This document shows, piece by piece, positions 1 through 6,753 of a stretch of 29,366 nt of DNA (positions within the stretch are counted from its first letter, which is position 1; each line of letters starts with the position of its first letter). The DNA is from Acetatifactor sp. (GTDB lineage: Bacteria > Bacillota > Clostridia > Lachnospirales > Lachnospiraceae), in assembly GCA_016293615.1 (NCBI GenBank), contig JAEDDX010000030.1, positions 1-29,366 on the forward strand, written 5' to 3'. The position numbers and the translations under genes are program-made. The notes under the pieces are model-generated. The model had not been told where the DNA came from. It did no database searches and saw only the letters and a program-made list of their open reading frames with translations.

Positions 1-191
1 CAAAAGCCGCGAAGCGGCGGCTCTGCGAAGCAGAGGGCGATGATGAATGAAAAAACGGAAGGAAACCAAGCGGTCCCGAAGGGACCATTTGGTTTCACCC
101 GAGCGTACATGAATCATCGCAAAAGCCGCGAAGCGGCGGCTCTGCGAAGCAGAGGGCGATGATGAATGAAAAAAACGGAAGGAAACCAAGC
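1..191. repeat. Duplicated cluster of GAA-loop hairpins
   Basis: A block at 1-71 is repeated at 120-191 with a single extra A. Each copy holds two perfect hairpins with a GAA loop: GCCGC/GCGGC (6-18 in copy 1) and CTCTGC/GCAGAG (21-35). The spacer between copies holds a third, GGTCCC/GGGACC (72-86), enclosed by a second stem of GAAACCAA (62-69) with TTGGTTTC (89-96). An outer stem pairs GCGATGAT (37-44) with ATCATCGC (113-120). The period is about 119 bp, and the array may continue left of the window. GCGAAGC, present in two of the hairpins, is known as an unusually stable DNA mini-hairpin. No ORF fits. I read it as an intergenic palindromic repeat element upstream of the CdaR-like gene; its function is unknown. 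Confidence 0.8.
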
Positions 192-201
192 ATAAAAATA
201 C

Positions 202-231
202 TTGCGAAGCGCCGACCTCATGCGGTATGAT
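202..231 (+). promoter_or_regulatory. Possible sigma-A promoter of the CdaR-like gene
   Basis: TTGCGA (202-207), an 18-bp spacer and TATGAT (226-231) resemble -35 and -10 boxes. Transcription would start near 238, about 43 nt before the chosen start codon. The -35 box overlaps a GCGAAGC motif like those in the adjacent hairpin repeat. Confidence 0.4.
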
Positions 232-280
232 GAAGCTGAAGGCAGTGTGTTTTCACTTGGGGAAAGGCGGTAGTATCGAC

Positions 281-1366
281 ATGATATCAAATCAGACAAT
301 TCAGACCAGCATCGATGAGTTGAAGGCAATCACGCGAGTTGAATTTTGCGTCTATAATCTTGCGGGAACGGTAGTGGCCACGACCGGAGAGCATATCGAC
401 CTTGCGAGCGATGTTATCGTTGGATTTATCAATTCGCCGGCAGACAGTCAGGTCATCGGGGCCAACCACCTTTTGAAGATCTATGACGAGAGCGAACTGA
501 TTTATGCACTGGTTGCCAAAGGAGTCGGCGACGATACCTATATGATCGGCAAAATAGCGGCATGCCAGATCAAGAACCTGGCTGTTGCCTACAAGGAAAG
601 ATTAGGCAGAAGCAACTTCTGGCAGAACCTTTTGCTGGACAATCTGCTTTTGGTGGATATCTATAATCGCGCGAAAAAGCTGCATGTGGAAGTCAATGTT
701 CCCCGTGCCGTCTTTCTGGTTGAGACGGGGGAGGGCAACGACGGAATCGTGAAGGAGATTCTGGGCGAGATGTTTTCCGCCCATACGGGCGACTATATCA
801 CTGCGGTGGATGAGAGCAATGTCATTCTGATCAAGTCTCTGGACAAATACACCGGTGCGGAGGATCTGAAGGCGGTGGCGGACACCATTGTCTCCATGAT
901 GAATGCGGAAGCCATGATCAATGTACGGGTTTCGTTCGGGAATATCGTGCAGGAGCTGAAGGATGTTTCCAAATCCTACAAGGAAGCCAAGATGGCGATG
1001 GATGTGGGCAAGATTTTCTATGCGGAAAGAAGCGTTGCTGCTTACAGTGAGCTTGGTATCGGCAGACTGATCTATCAGTTGCCGGTGAACCTTTGCCGGA
1101 TGTTTATCCGGGAGATCTTCGGAGAGCAGATTCCGGATGAACTGGATGAGGAGACCCTGACAACCATTCAGAAGTTCTTCGAAAACAATCTGAATGTTTC
1201 CGAGACCTCCAGACAATTGTTTGTTCACAGAAATACGCTGGTGTATCGAATCGAGAAATTCCAGAAGAGCACGGGTCTGGATCTCCGATGCTTTGATGAT
1301 GCCATGACATTTAAAATTGCACTGATGGTAGTCAATTACCTGAAGTATCTGGAGCAGAGGGATTGA
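281..1366 (+). CDS. CdaR/PucR-family transcriptional regulator
   Basis: Probable DNA-binding regulator of 361 residues. The N-terminal part resembles the sugar-diacid-recognition region of CdaR-type proteins. The C-terminus carries the PucR-type helix-turn-helix, with the characteristic stretch LFVHRNTLVYRIEKF followed by a short helix. Proteins of this kind usually control carbohydrate or purine uptake and use. I chose the ATG at 281 because AAAGGCGG lies 10 nt upstream; an in-frame ATG at 227 would add 18 residues but has no ribosome binding site. It is followed by a terminator-like hairpin, so it is probably transcribed alone. Its targets cannot be told from the sequence; the ABC operon 1.2 kb downstream is one candidate, by proximity only. 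Confidence 0.88.
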   Translation: MISNQTIQTSIDELKAITRVEFCVYNLAGTVVATTGEHIDLASDVIVGFINSPADSQVIGANHLLKIYDESELIYALVAKGVGDDTYMIGKIAACQIKNLAVAYKERLGRSNFWQNLLLDNLLLVDIYNRAKKLHVEVNVPRAVFLVETGEGNDGIVKEILGEMFSAHTGDYITAVDESNVILIKSLDKYTGAEDLKAVADTIVSMMNAEAMINVRVSFGNIVQELKDVSKSYKEAKMAMDVGKIFYAERSVAAYSELGIGRLIYQLPVNLCRMFIREIFGEQIPDELDEETLTTIQKFFENNLNVSETSRQLFVHRNTLVYRIEKFQKSTGLDLRCFDDAMTFKIALMVVNYLKYLEQRD

Positions 1367-1392
1367 CACAAGCATTGAAATAAAAGCATAAC
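1363..1392 (+). promoter_or_regulatory. Likely promoter of the next gene, overlapping a stop codon
   Basis: A perfect TTGACA (1363-1368) overlaps the stop codon of the regulator. An 18-bp spacer leads to CATAAC (1387-1392), a four-of-six match to the -10 consensus. The predicted start near 1399 coincides with the first base of the following hairpin. Confidence 0.45.
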
Positions 1393-1398
1393 AGGACA

Positions 1399-1445
1399 AC
1401 CCTTCGAATATATTTGAGTAGAAACTGTATTCGGAGGGTCTTTTT
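1399..1445 (+). terminator. Terminator-like hairpin that contains a ribosome binding site
   Basis: ACCCTTCGAATA (1399-1410) pairs with TATTCGGAGGGT (1428-1439) over 12 bp with one G-T wobble, followed by CTTTTT. It is a good intrinsic terminator for the CdaR-like gene. The 3' arm contains GGAGGG, placed 7 nt before the ATG at 1446, so the same hairpin would hide the ribosome binding site of the next gene. Confidence 0.75.
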
Positions 1446-2339
1446 ATGCGCTGTTTCAGGGAAATCCATTATATGACATATCAAAGAGAAGAGGAGACGA
1501 AACCTTGCGGGTTCGCGAAGCTGAGCGGCAGCGAAGAGGAATTATGGCTTGAGATATCCCTTCGGAATCTGCCGGTGGGGCTGAACGGAGAATACCCGGT
1601 AGAGATCCTGAGCGGAGCGTTTCAGAGAACGATCGGAAGGATTCTGCTGCATGACGGATGCGGGATGTTTCGGAAAAGATACTGTGAGAAGGGAATTCTG
1701 GCGGAAGGCGTCGGACTGACAAACTGGGACAGGCTTCGCATCCTTCTGCCGGACGGAGAGGCCGCAACGAACCGGAAAAAGGAGACGGTCTGCCCAAAGC
1801 AGCCTCAAACGGCTACCGATTCTGAGGACAGCGCAGAATACCGGACAGAGCAGCTGACTGCCGCAGCCCGAAGTGACAGCACTGCTTCAGGCGTGCGGGA
1901 GATCCCGAATGACGGCGTCTCTTCCGATATCGGGGCGACACGGCAAAAAGAGGCGGCGCAGGGCAAAGCAGAGCTTCCGGTGGTCCCTCTGGAAGAAAAA
2001 TGGAGCCAGCTGGAGGCGATCTATCCGCACAGACGCCCCTTTGACGATGACAGAGAATATCTGATGATCCGGCCGGCAGACTTTGTCCTTCTCGCAGAGG
2101 CATCCTATCGCAGAGCGAACAACAGCTTTATGCTGCATGGATACTATAGCTATCAGCACCTGCTTCTGGCGCGCGTGGAGCGAAAAGAGGGGGCTGTGTA
2201 TTATCTGGGGACGCCGGGATACTTTTGGGAGAGAGAGAAGCAGGCGGCGGTTTTGTTCGGGTATGAGAGCTTCGAGGGACCCGGAGAGCCCGCCGGGGAG
2301 GGGGATTTCGGCTACTATATGATGCGGGTGGAATTGTGA
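1446..2339 (+). CDS. Conserved clostridial protein of unknown function (DUF6128-like)
   Basis: A 297-residue cytoplasmic protein with no signal peptide or membrane segment. The N-terminal about 100 residues look like a small folded domain. Residues from about 110 to 185 are low-complexity and rich in Glu, Ala, Thr and Ser, so probably a linker. The C-terminal about 110 residues contain NNSFMLHGYYSYQHLLL and YYLGTPGYFWEREKQAA. From memory these match a conserved domain in Lachnospiraceae proteins, listed as DUF6128. No function is known to me. The ATG at 1446 has GGAGGG at a 7-nt spacing; a second ATG at 1474 has only a weak site. Confidence 0.8.
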   Translation: MRCFREIHYMTYQREEETKPCGFAKLSGSEEELWLEISLRNLPVGLNGEYPVEILSGAFQRTIGRILLHDGCGMFRKRYCEKGILAEGVGLTNWDRLRILLPDGEAATNRKKETVCPKQPQTATDSEDSAEYRTEQLTAAARSDSTASGVREIPNDGVSSDIGATRQKEAAQGKAELPVVPLEEKWSQLEAIYPHRRPFDDDREYLMIRPADFVLLAEASYRRANNSFMLHGYYSYQHLLLARVERKEGAVYYLGTPGYFWEREKQAAVLFGYESFEGPGEPAGEGDFGYYMMRVEL

Positions 2340-2429
2340 GGATATGTCGGAACCTGACCGGGGAGGATCAAACCGTGGGCAGGGAGAAAGGGCGGAAGGC
2401 ATTTATCATATGGAAAGTGCATCACAGCA

Positions 2430-2458
2430 TAGCCATGTTACCGGGAGTGTGCTATAAT
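2430..2458 (+). promoter_or_regulatory. Extended -10 promoter of the ABC transporter operon
   Basis: TATAAT (2453-2458) is preceded by TG one base upstream, forming an extended -10. TAGCCA (2430-2435) is a four-of-six -35 box at 17 bp. The predicted transcript starts near 2465 and has a leader of about 88 nt containing the hairpin CATGGC-AGA-GCCATG (2498-2512). The operon start codon follows AGGTGAGG. Confidence 0.65.
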
Positions 2459-2552
2459 GAACCTTGCACGGCTTCCGATTTGAGGCGGCGGGGTGGGCAT
2501 GGCAGAGCCATGAACCTTTATCAACAAAAGAAACCATAGGTGAGGTACGAGT

Positions 2553-3581
2553 ATGTTACGAAATCGGATCAAAAAAACAGATAAGAGAATTGTCCTGGGG
2601 GCACTGGCGCTTCTGCTTTGTCTGACGGCAACAGGCTGCGGAGCAAAGAGGGAGGTCGTGGTATACACTGCCGTCGACCAGGTCTTTGCGGATCAGATCT
2701 TTGCCATGTTCGAACAGGAGACCGGAATCAAGGTCAAAGCAGTGTATGATACGGAGGCCAACAAGACGACAGGGCTGACCAATCGTATTGCTGCAGAGGC
2801 AGAGCATCCTGTGTGTGATGTGTTCTGGAACAACGAGTTCATTCAGACGATCGATCTGGAGCAGAAGGGTATGCTCGCTGCGTATGAGTCTCCCTCCGCA
2901 GCAGATATTCCGGCGTATTATAAAAGTGAAGACCACATGTGGACCGCTTTCGGCGGCAGAGCGCGCGTTTTTCTGGTGAACACGAAGCTTCTTGCGCCGG
3001 ACAACTATCCGACAAGCATTTATGACTTTGCAACGGGCGATTATGAGGGCAAGCAGCTGGCTCTGGCATATCCGATGTTCGGCACGACCCGAACCATGGC
3101 GGCGGCGATCTATGCACAGCTCGGCGCGGAGGAAGGAAGAAAGTACTTCGAACAGGTGAAGGCAAAGGGCGTACAGATCGTGGACGGCAATTCCGTGACC
3201 AAGGATATGGCGGCATCCGGACAGGTGGCGGTCGGTTTTACCGACACGGATGATGCAAAGGAGGCAATCGAGGACGGAGCTGAGGTTGTGATGATATACC
3301 CCGACCAGGGCGTTGATGACATGGGCACCATGATGACACCCAGCACACTTGCGATGATCAAAGGGGCTCCTCATGAGGATACCGCACAGGCGTTTATTGA
3401 TTTTGTGCTCTCCGAGAAGGTGGAGCGGAAGCTGGTAGAGATACAGTTCTTCGACCGCTCTGTCAGAGACGCCGATAAGGATGACGGCATCAAGGGTATG
3501 AGCATTGGCCTGGCGGAAGTGTATCGATACCTCGATGTGGCGAGCAAGGATATGGAAGCTATTTTTTCAACAGTGAATTAG
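2553..3581 (+). CDS. ABC transporter solute-binding lipoprotein (FbpA/FutA-like family)
   Basis: Extracytoplasmic substrate-binding protein of 342 residues. A basic N-terminus and hydrophobic segment (13-28) end in TATGC, so Cys29 is the probable lipidated residue. The mature protein begins VVVYTAVDQVFADQIF and continues with FEQETGIKVKAVYDTEA, typical of the family that includes ferric-iron binders (FbpA, FutA) and 2-aminoethylphosphonate binders. I do not see the paired tyrosines that hold iron in FbpA, so the ligand is undetermined. It is the first gene of the operon, with AGGTGAGG before its ATG, and is followed after a short gap by the permease. Family assignment is firm; substrate is not. 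Confidence 0.9.
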   Translation: MLRNRIKKTDKRIVLGALALLLCLTATGCGAKREVVVYTAVDQVFADQIFAMFEQETGIKVKAVYDTEANKTTGLTNRIAAEAEHPVCDVFWNNEFIQTIDLEQKGMLAAYESPSAADIPAYYKSEDHMWTAFGGRARVFLVNTKLLAPDNYPTSIYDFATGDYEGKQLALAYPMFGTTRTMAAAIYAQLGAEEGRKYFEQVKAKGVQIVDGNSVTKDMAASGQVAVGFTDTDDAKEAIEDGAEVVMIYPDQGVDDMGTMMTPSTLAMIKGAPHEDTAQAFIDFVLSEKVERKLVEIQFFDRSVRDADKDDGIKGMSIGLAEVYRYLDVASKDMEAIFSTVN

Positions 3582-3596
3582 TGAGTGATAAGCGGA

Positions 3597-5114
3597 ATGG
3601 AACAAAGGAGAAACGCAACAAAATATGTAGGACTTCTGCTATACTGCTGCATCCTTTTTCTGCCCTTTGCCGGTATTCTGGGGCAGAGGGCGGACTTAAG
3701 CAGTGTGCTGCCGAACGCTCGCAGGCTCGGTCTGCTCGCCAACAGTATTACGCTCGGGAGCGTGGTGACGGTTCTTACGACCGTTCTCGGCTTTTTTGCC
3801 GCGCTTGGCATTGCAAACGGCAGACTGGCACAGAAGTGGTATCGATATTTCTTTCTGTTGTTTCTCGCGATTCCCTATTATGTATACGCCCTTTCCTGGA
3901 TGATTCTGATACGGTTCTTGTCCGGCTTCCGGCCGTCATTGCTGAAGTATTCGATGCAGGGATTGCCCTCCTGCCTGTTCGTGGAAGTGATGACCTATCT
4001 GCCGTTGGCCGTCCTGTTCTGCCTCGCTGCGATCGAGATGACGGAGAGCCGCAGCACGGAGATGGCGCTGGTCTTTCAAAAGCCTGAGACGGTTCTGCAA
4101 AAGCAGCTTCTTCCGCAGAGTCTGCCGCTTGTCGCCTCCGGGATGGGCTGCATTTTCCTGCTGTCAGTGACGGATTTTTCCGTGCCGTCGATGTTTCAGT
4201 ACAATACCTATACCCTGGAGATCTATTCCGTCTACAGCAGAACGGGGAGTGCGCTGGACGCCTGGATCATGGCGCTGCCGGTTGCGCTGGTGCTTCTCCT
4301 GCCCCTTTCCCTGGTCCAAAGGGGGATTCGCCGGATTCCCGGACAACAGAAGAATCCCGGACGAATCCGGATGCACTATGCATTCCCCATCCGGGCGGCG
4401 ATGAAACTGGGGCTGGGACTTCTTGCGCTTCAGGCTGTCGTTCCGCTATTGGTCTTTCTGGTGCAGACCGGCTCTGCCAAAACCCTCTGGCGTTCGTTTC
4501 TGATGATTCGGGAGCAGCTTCTCGTTTCCGTGGAGGTAGCGCTTCTGGCAAGTGTACTGACCTTTTTCCTGATCGGGCTGCCGGCGGCGTTCTTAGAGAG
4601 GTGCAGGAGCCCGCTTGTGTGGATGCTGCTTTCCCTGCCGATGGTTCTGCCCGGGGCCATCCTGGCAATGGGGCTGTTGAGCATTGTCAACAAAAGTGTT
4701 TTCCATGCGGTCGGTTCGACGGTGCTTCTGCCGGCGCTTGGCTGTGCCCTTCATTATCTGCCCTTCGCCCTGCTTCTGCTGATGGCCTGCAGAAAAAGGG
4801 TGGATGTGAAAAAGCTTGAGATGGCAGCGGTGATGAGCACATCCGGGAGCCGATACCGGCGTATGGAGCGCACCCTTTTGCTCCCGGGGTACCTTTGCGC
4901 ATCCTGCCTGGTGTTCTTCCTTTCCCTGGGAGAGGAGGGTATCGAACTGGTCCTGATGCCGCCCGGCATGGAGACTGCTTCGGTAAAGATCTATAATTAC
5001 CTTCACTACGGCGCCTCAGAGTATGTGGCAGGCTTCTGCCTGATCACTGTTTTGCTGATGCTGGCGGCGGAGTGCCTGATTTTGTGGCTCATCAGAAGGA
5101 GATTTTACAGGTGA
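3597..5114 (+). CDS. ABC transporter permease, two fused MetI-like domains
   Basis: Integral membrane protein of about 505 residues with roughly a dozen hydrophobic segments. The size and duplicated layout match permeases such as FbpB and ThiP, in which two binding-protein-dependent transport domains are fused. The cytoplasmic coupling loops appear as AAIEMTESRSTEMALVF in the first half and a matching KKLEMAAVMSTSGSRYRR region in the second. Start choice is uncertain: neither the ATG at 3597 nor the GTG at 3585 has a good ribosome binding site, which suggests translation coupled to the upstream gene. The stop codon overlaps the ATPase start as GTGA (5111-5114). It should form the channel for the lipoprotein's ligand. 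Confidence 0.9.
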   Translation: MEQRRNATKYVGLLLYCCILFLPFAGILGQRADLSSVLPNARRLGLLANSITLGSVVTVLTTVLGFFAALGIANGRLAQKWYRYFFLLFLAIPYYVYALSWMILIRFLSGFRPSLLKYSMQGLPSCLFVEVMTYLPLAVLFCLAAIEMTESRSTEMALVFQKPETVLQKQLLPQSLPLVASGMGCIFLLSVTDFSVPSMFQYNTYTLEIYSVYSRTGSALDAWIMALPVALVLLLPLSLVQRGIRRIPGQQKNPGRIRMHYAFPIRAAMKLGLGLLALQAVVPLLVFLVQTGSAKTLWRSFLMIREQLLVSVEVALLASVLTFFLIGLPAAFLERCRSPLVWMLLSLPMVLPGAILAMGLLSIVNKSVFHAVGSTVLLPALGCALHYLPFALLLLMACRKRVDVKKLEMAAVMSTSGSRYRRMERTLLLPGYLCASCLVFFLSLGEEGIELVLMPPGMETASVKIYNYLHYGASEYVAGFCLITVLLMLAAECLILWLIRRRFYR

Positions 5115-5710
5115 TAACAGTAGAACGACTCACAAAACAATATGATGACAAAACGATTCTGCGGGATGTTACGTTTCGGGTGCCCGAGCATCAGACTCTC
5201 GTGATTCGTGGGGAGAGCGGCTGCGGCAAGACGACCCTGCTGCGGATCCTCGCGGGACTGGAGTCTATGGATTCCGGCGTCATCACGATCAACGGTGTGG
5301 AGATGACGGACAAGATACCGCCCTACCGGCGGGATCTCGCGTGTGTGTTTCAGGAGGCAACTCTCTGGAATCATTTGCGAAACGATGAGAATATCGCATT
5401 CGGCATGAACCGCAGGGATCCGGAGAAGATCGCGCAGATCGCACAGCAACTTCAGATTGCGGACATTTTAAAGCGCTATCCTTCAGAAATCTCCGGAGGA
5501 CAGGCGAAGCGGGTCGCGCTGGCAAGAGCGTTTGCCTCTGAACGGTCAATTCTGTTGTTGGACGAACCGCTGTCTAACCTGGACCGCGAGACGAAGCTTG
5601 TGACGCTGCAGTATCTGAAAGAGGAGTACTGCGGCAGAAAAACCATACTGTATGTCACACATGATCTGTGGGAGGCAGAGTCTTTAGATTGCGAGGTGCT
5701 GGCCCTGTGA
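5111..5710 (+). CDS. ABC transporter ATP-binding protein
   Basis: Short nucleotide-binding subunit of 199 residues with every core motif: Walker A GESGCGKTT (34-42), Q-loop Gln81, signature ISGGQAKRVALARAF starting near 127, Walker B ILLLDE (147-152), D-loop SNLD and switch His184. It ends soon after the H-loop, so the accessory C-terminal domain of many iron or sugar importers is absent, as in ThiQ-like proteins. The GTG at 5111 has AGAAGGAG 9 nt upstream and overlaps the permease stop by four bases. A longer in-frame start at 5072 lies inside the permease and is less likely. It energises the transporter formed with the two preceding genes. Confidence 0.93.
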   Translation: MITVERLTKQYDDKTILRDVTFRVPEHQTLVIRGESGCGKTTLLRILAGLESMDSGVITINGVEMTDKIPPYRRDLACVFQEATLWNHLRNDENIAFGMNRRDPEKIAQIAQQLQIADILKRYPSEISGGQAKRVALARAFASERSILLLDEPLSNLDRETKLVTLQYLKEEYCGRKTILYVTHDLWEAESLDCEVLAL

Positions 5711-6753
5711 ACAGAAGAAGGTGCTTAAAGGTTCTGGGCTACGGCTTGTTTGTCACAGCCATGGCGGTGTTCTGCGTATGTTTCTCCGACCGGGGAGAGA
5801 AAGAAGATGACAGTCTCAGGATTGCTTCCTTTCAGGTCCTGCAGCAGGGAGAAGAAATCTCCGCCGTCTGCTTTGACAAAGAGCGGGTGTGGGTCGGCGG
5901 AAATGACGGTATCCGGCTGTATGACCCGGTCACAAGGAAGGTAGTGCAGACGGTGGACGGAGTGGAAATGATCTATTCCGCCGGGATGCGGCAGACCCCC
6001 GACGGCAGTATGTGGATCGGACATGAGGACGGACTGACGAGAATAGACGAATTCGGCAGCCGCAGTGAATATCGCGCGCCCGACATTCCCAAGGGGCGAG
6101 TCAACACGGTGGAATGGGACCAGGAAGCGGTCTGGATCGGTACTTACAGCGGCGCGGCGAAGCTTGAGCCCGGCAAAAACGGCTGGGAAGTGACCGAGAT
6201 CCGCAATCGGGCTACCGGACTTGTCAGCGATTCCGTGAATGTCATCCGCTCGGTGGGGGATACCCTGTGGTTTGCCTCCTATCTGGACACGAAGAACGGG
6301 GGCATCACAGTTGTCTCCGACCGGGGAAGCCAGACCATTACGGTGGAGGACGGTCTTGTACATCCCTATGTGACCTCCCTTCTGCCGCTTGCGGACGGCC
6401 GGATGCTCGCCGGCTGCGGCTATATGAATACCGGCGGGCTAGCCGTGATTGCCGGGGAGGACGGCGTCTATCAGGTCACCGAAACCTATGGGAAAGAGGA
6501 TGGACTCCCGGGAGAGAAGATTCGTTTTCTGTATCAGGATGCTTTCGGTTATCTTTGGATCACCACAGAGTATGACGGCATCGTTATTTTCAATCCAAAA
6601 ACTTCAAAAAGTTTATACTTTACAGAAGAGCATGGTTTGTCGGATAATGAAATTAAGTGTATGACAGAAACGGAAGAAGCCTATTGGCTCGGAGGAAAAT
6701 ACGGGCTGACGGTGATTCCGAAAGAAGAAATACAAATGAGGATGGGTCTATGA
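5707..6753 (+). CDS. Membrane-anchored seven-bladed propeller protein
   Basis: A 348-residue protein with an N-terminal hydrophobic anchor (about 8-26), then seven repeats of the two-component-regulator propeller type. Blade motifs include VWVGGNDGIRLYDP (61-74), MWIGHEDGLTRID (102-114), VWIGTYSGAAKLEPG (142-156), LWFASYLDTKNGGITVV (187-203), MLAGCGYMNTGGLAVIAG (233-250), LWITTEYDGIVIFNP (283-297) and YWLGGKYGLTVIP (326-338). Such propellers usually form the sensor half of hybrid histidine kinases, but no kinase or DNA-binding domain follows. The propeller should lie outside the membrane. The GTG start overlaps the ATPase stop (5707-5710), preceded by GAGGTG. Its role next to the transporter is unknown; ligand sensing or protein-protein docking is possible. 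Confidence 0.85.
   Translation: MNRRRCLKVLGYGLFVTAMAVFCVCFSDRGEKEDDSLRIASFQVLQQGEEISAVCFDKERVWVGGNDGIRLYDPVTRKVVQTVDGVEMIYSAGMRQTPDGSMWIGHEDGLTRIDEFGSRSEYRAPDIPKGRVNTVEWDQEAVWIGTYSGAAKLEPGKNGWEVTEIRNRATGLVSDSVNVIRSVGDTLWFASYLDTKNGGITVVSDRGSQTITVEDGLVHPYVTSLLPLADGRMLAGCGYMNTGGLAVIAGEDGVYQVTETYGKEDGLPGEKIRFLYQDAFGYLWITTEYDGIVIFNPKTSKSLYFTEEHGLSDNEIKCMTETEEAYWLGGKYGLTVIPKEEIQMRMGL

Noticed and set aside
1..191. CRISPR array at the left edge
   Set aside because: There are only two copies, the repeats are 71-72 bp with internal hairpins, and no uniform spacers or cas genes are present.
602..1399. Open frame of about 265 codons on the minus strand
   Set aside because: Antisense to the well-supported CdaR-like regulator; no family resemblance.
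2336..2539. Small plus-strand ORF of 67 codons between the unknown protein and the ABC operon
   Set aside because: It lacks a good ribosome binding site and covers the predicted promoter and leader of the ABC operon; no recognisable features.
2465..2552. Known metal or cofactor riboswitch in the leader of the ABC operon
   Set aside because: Only one short hairpin is visible and no conserved riboswitch core could be matched.
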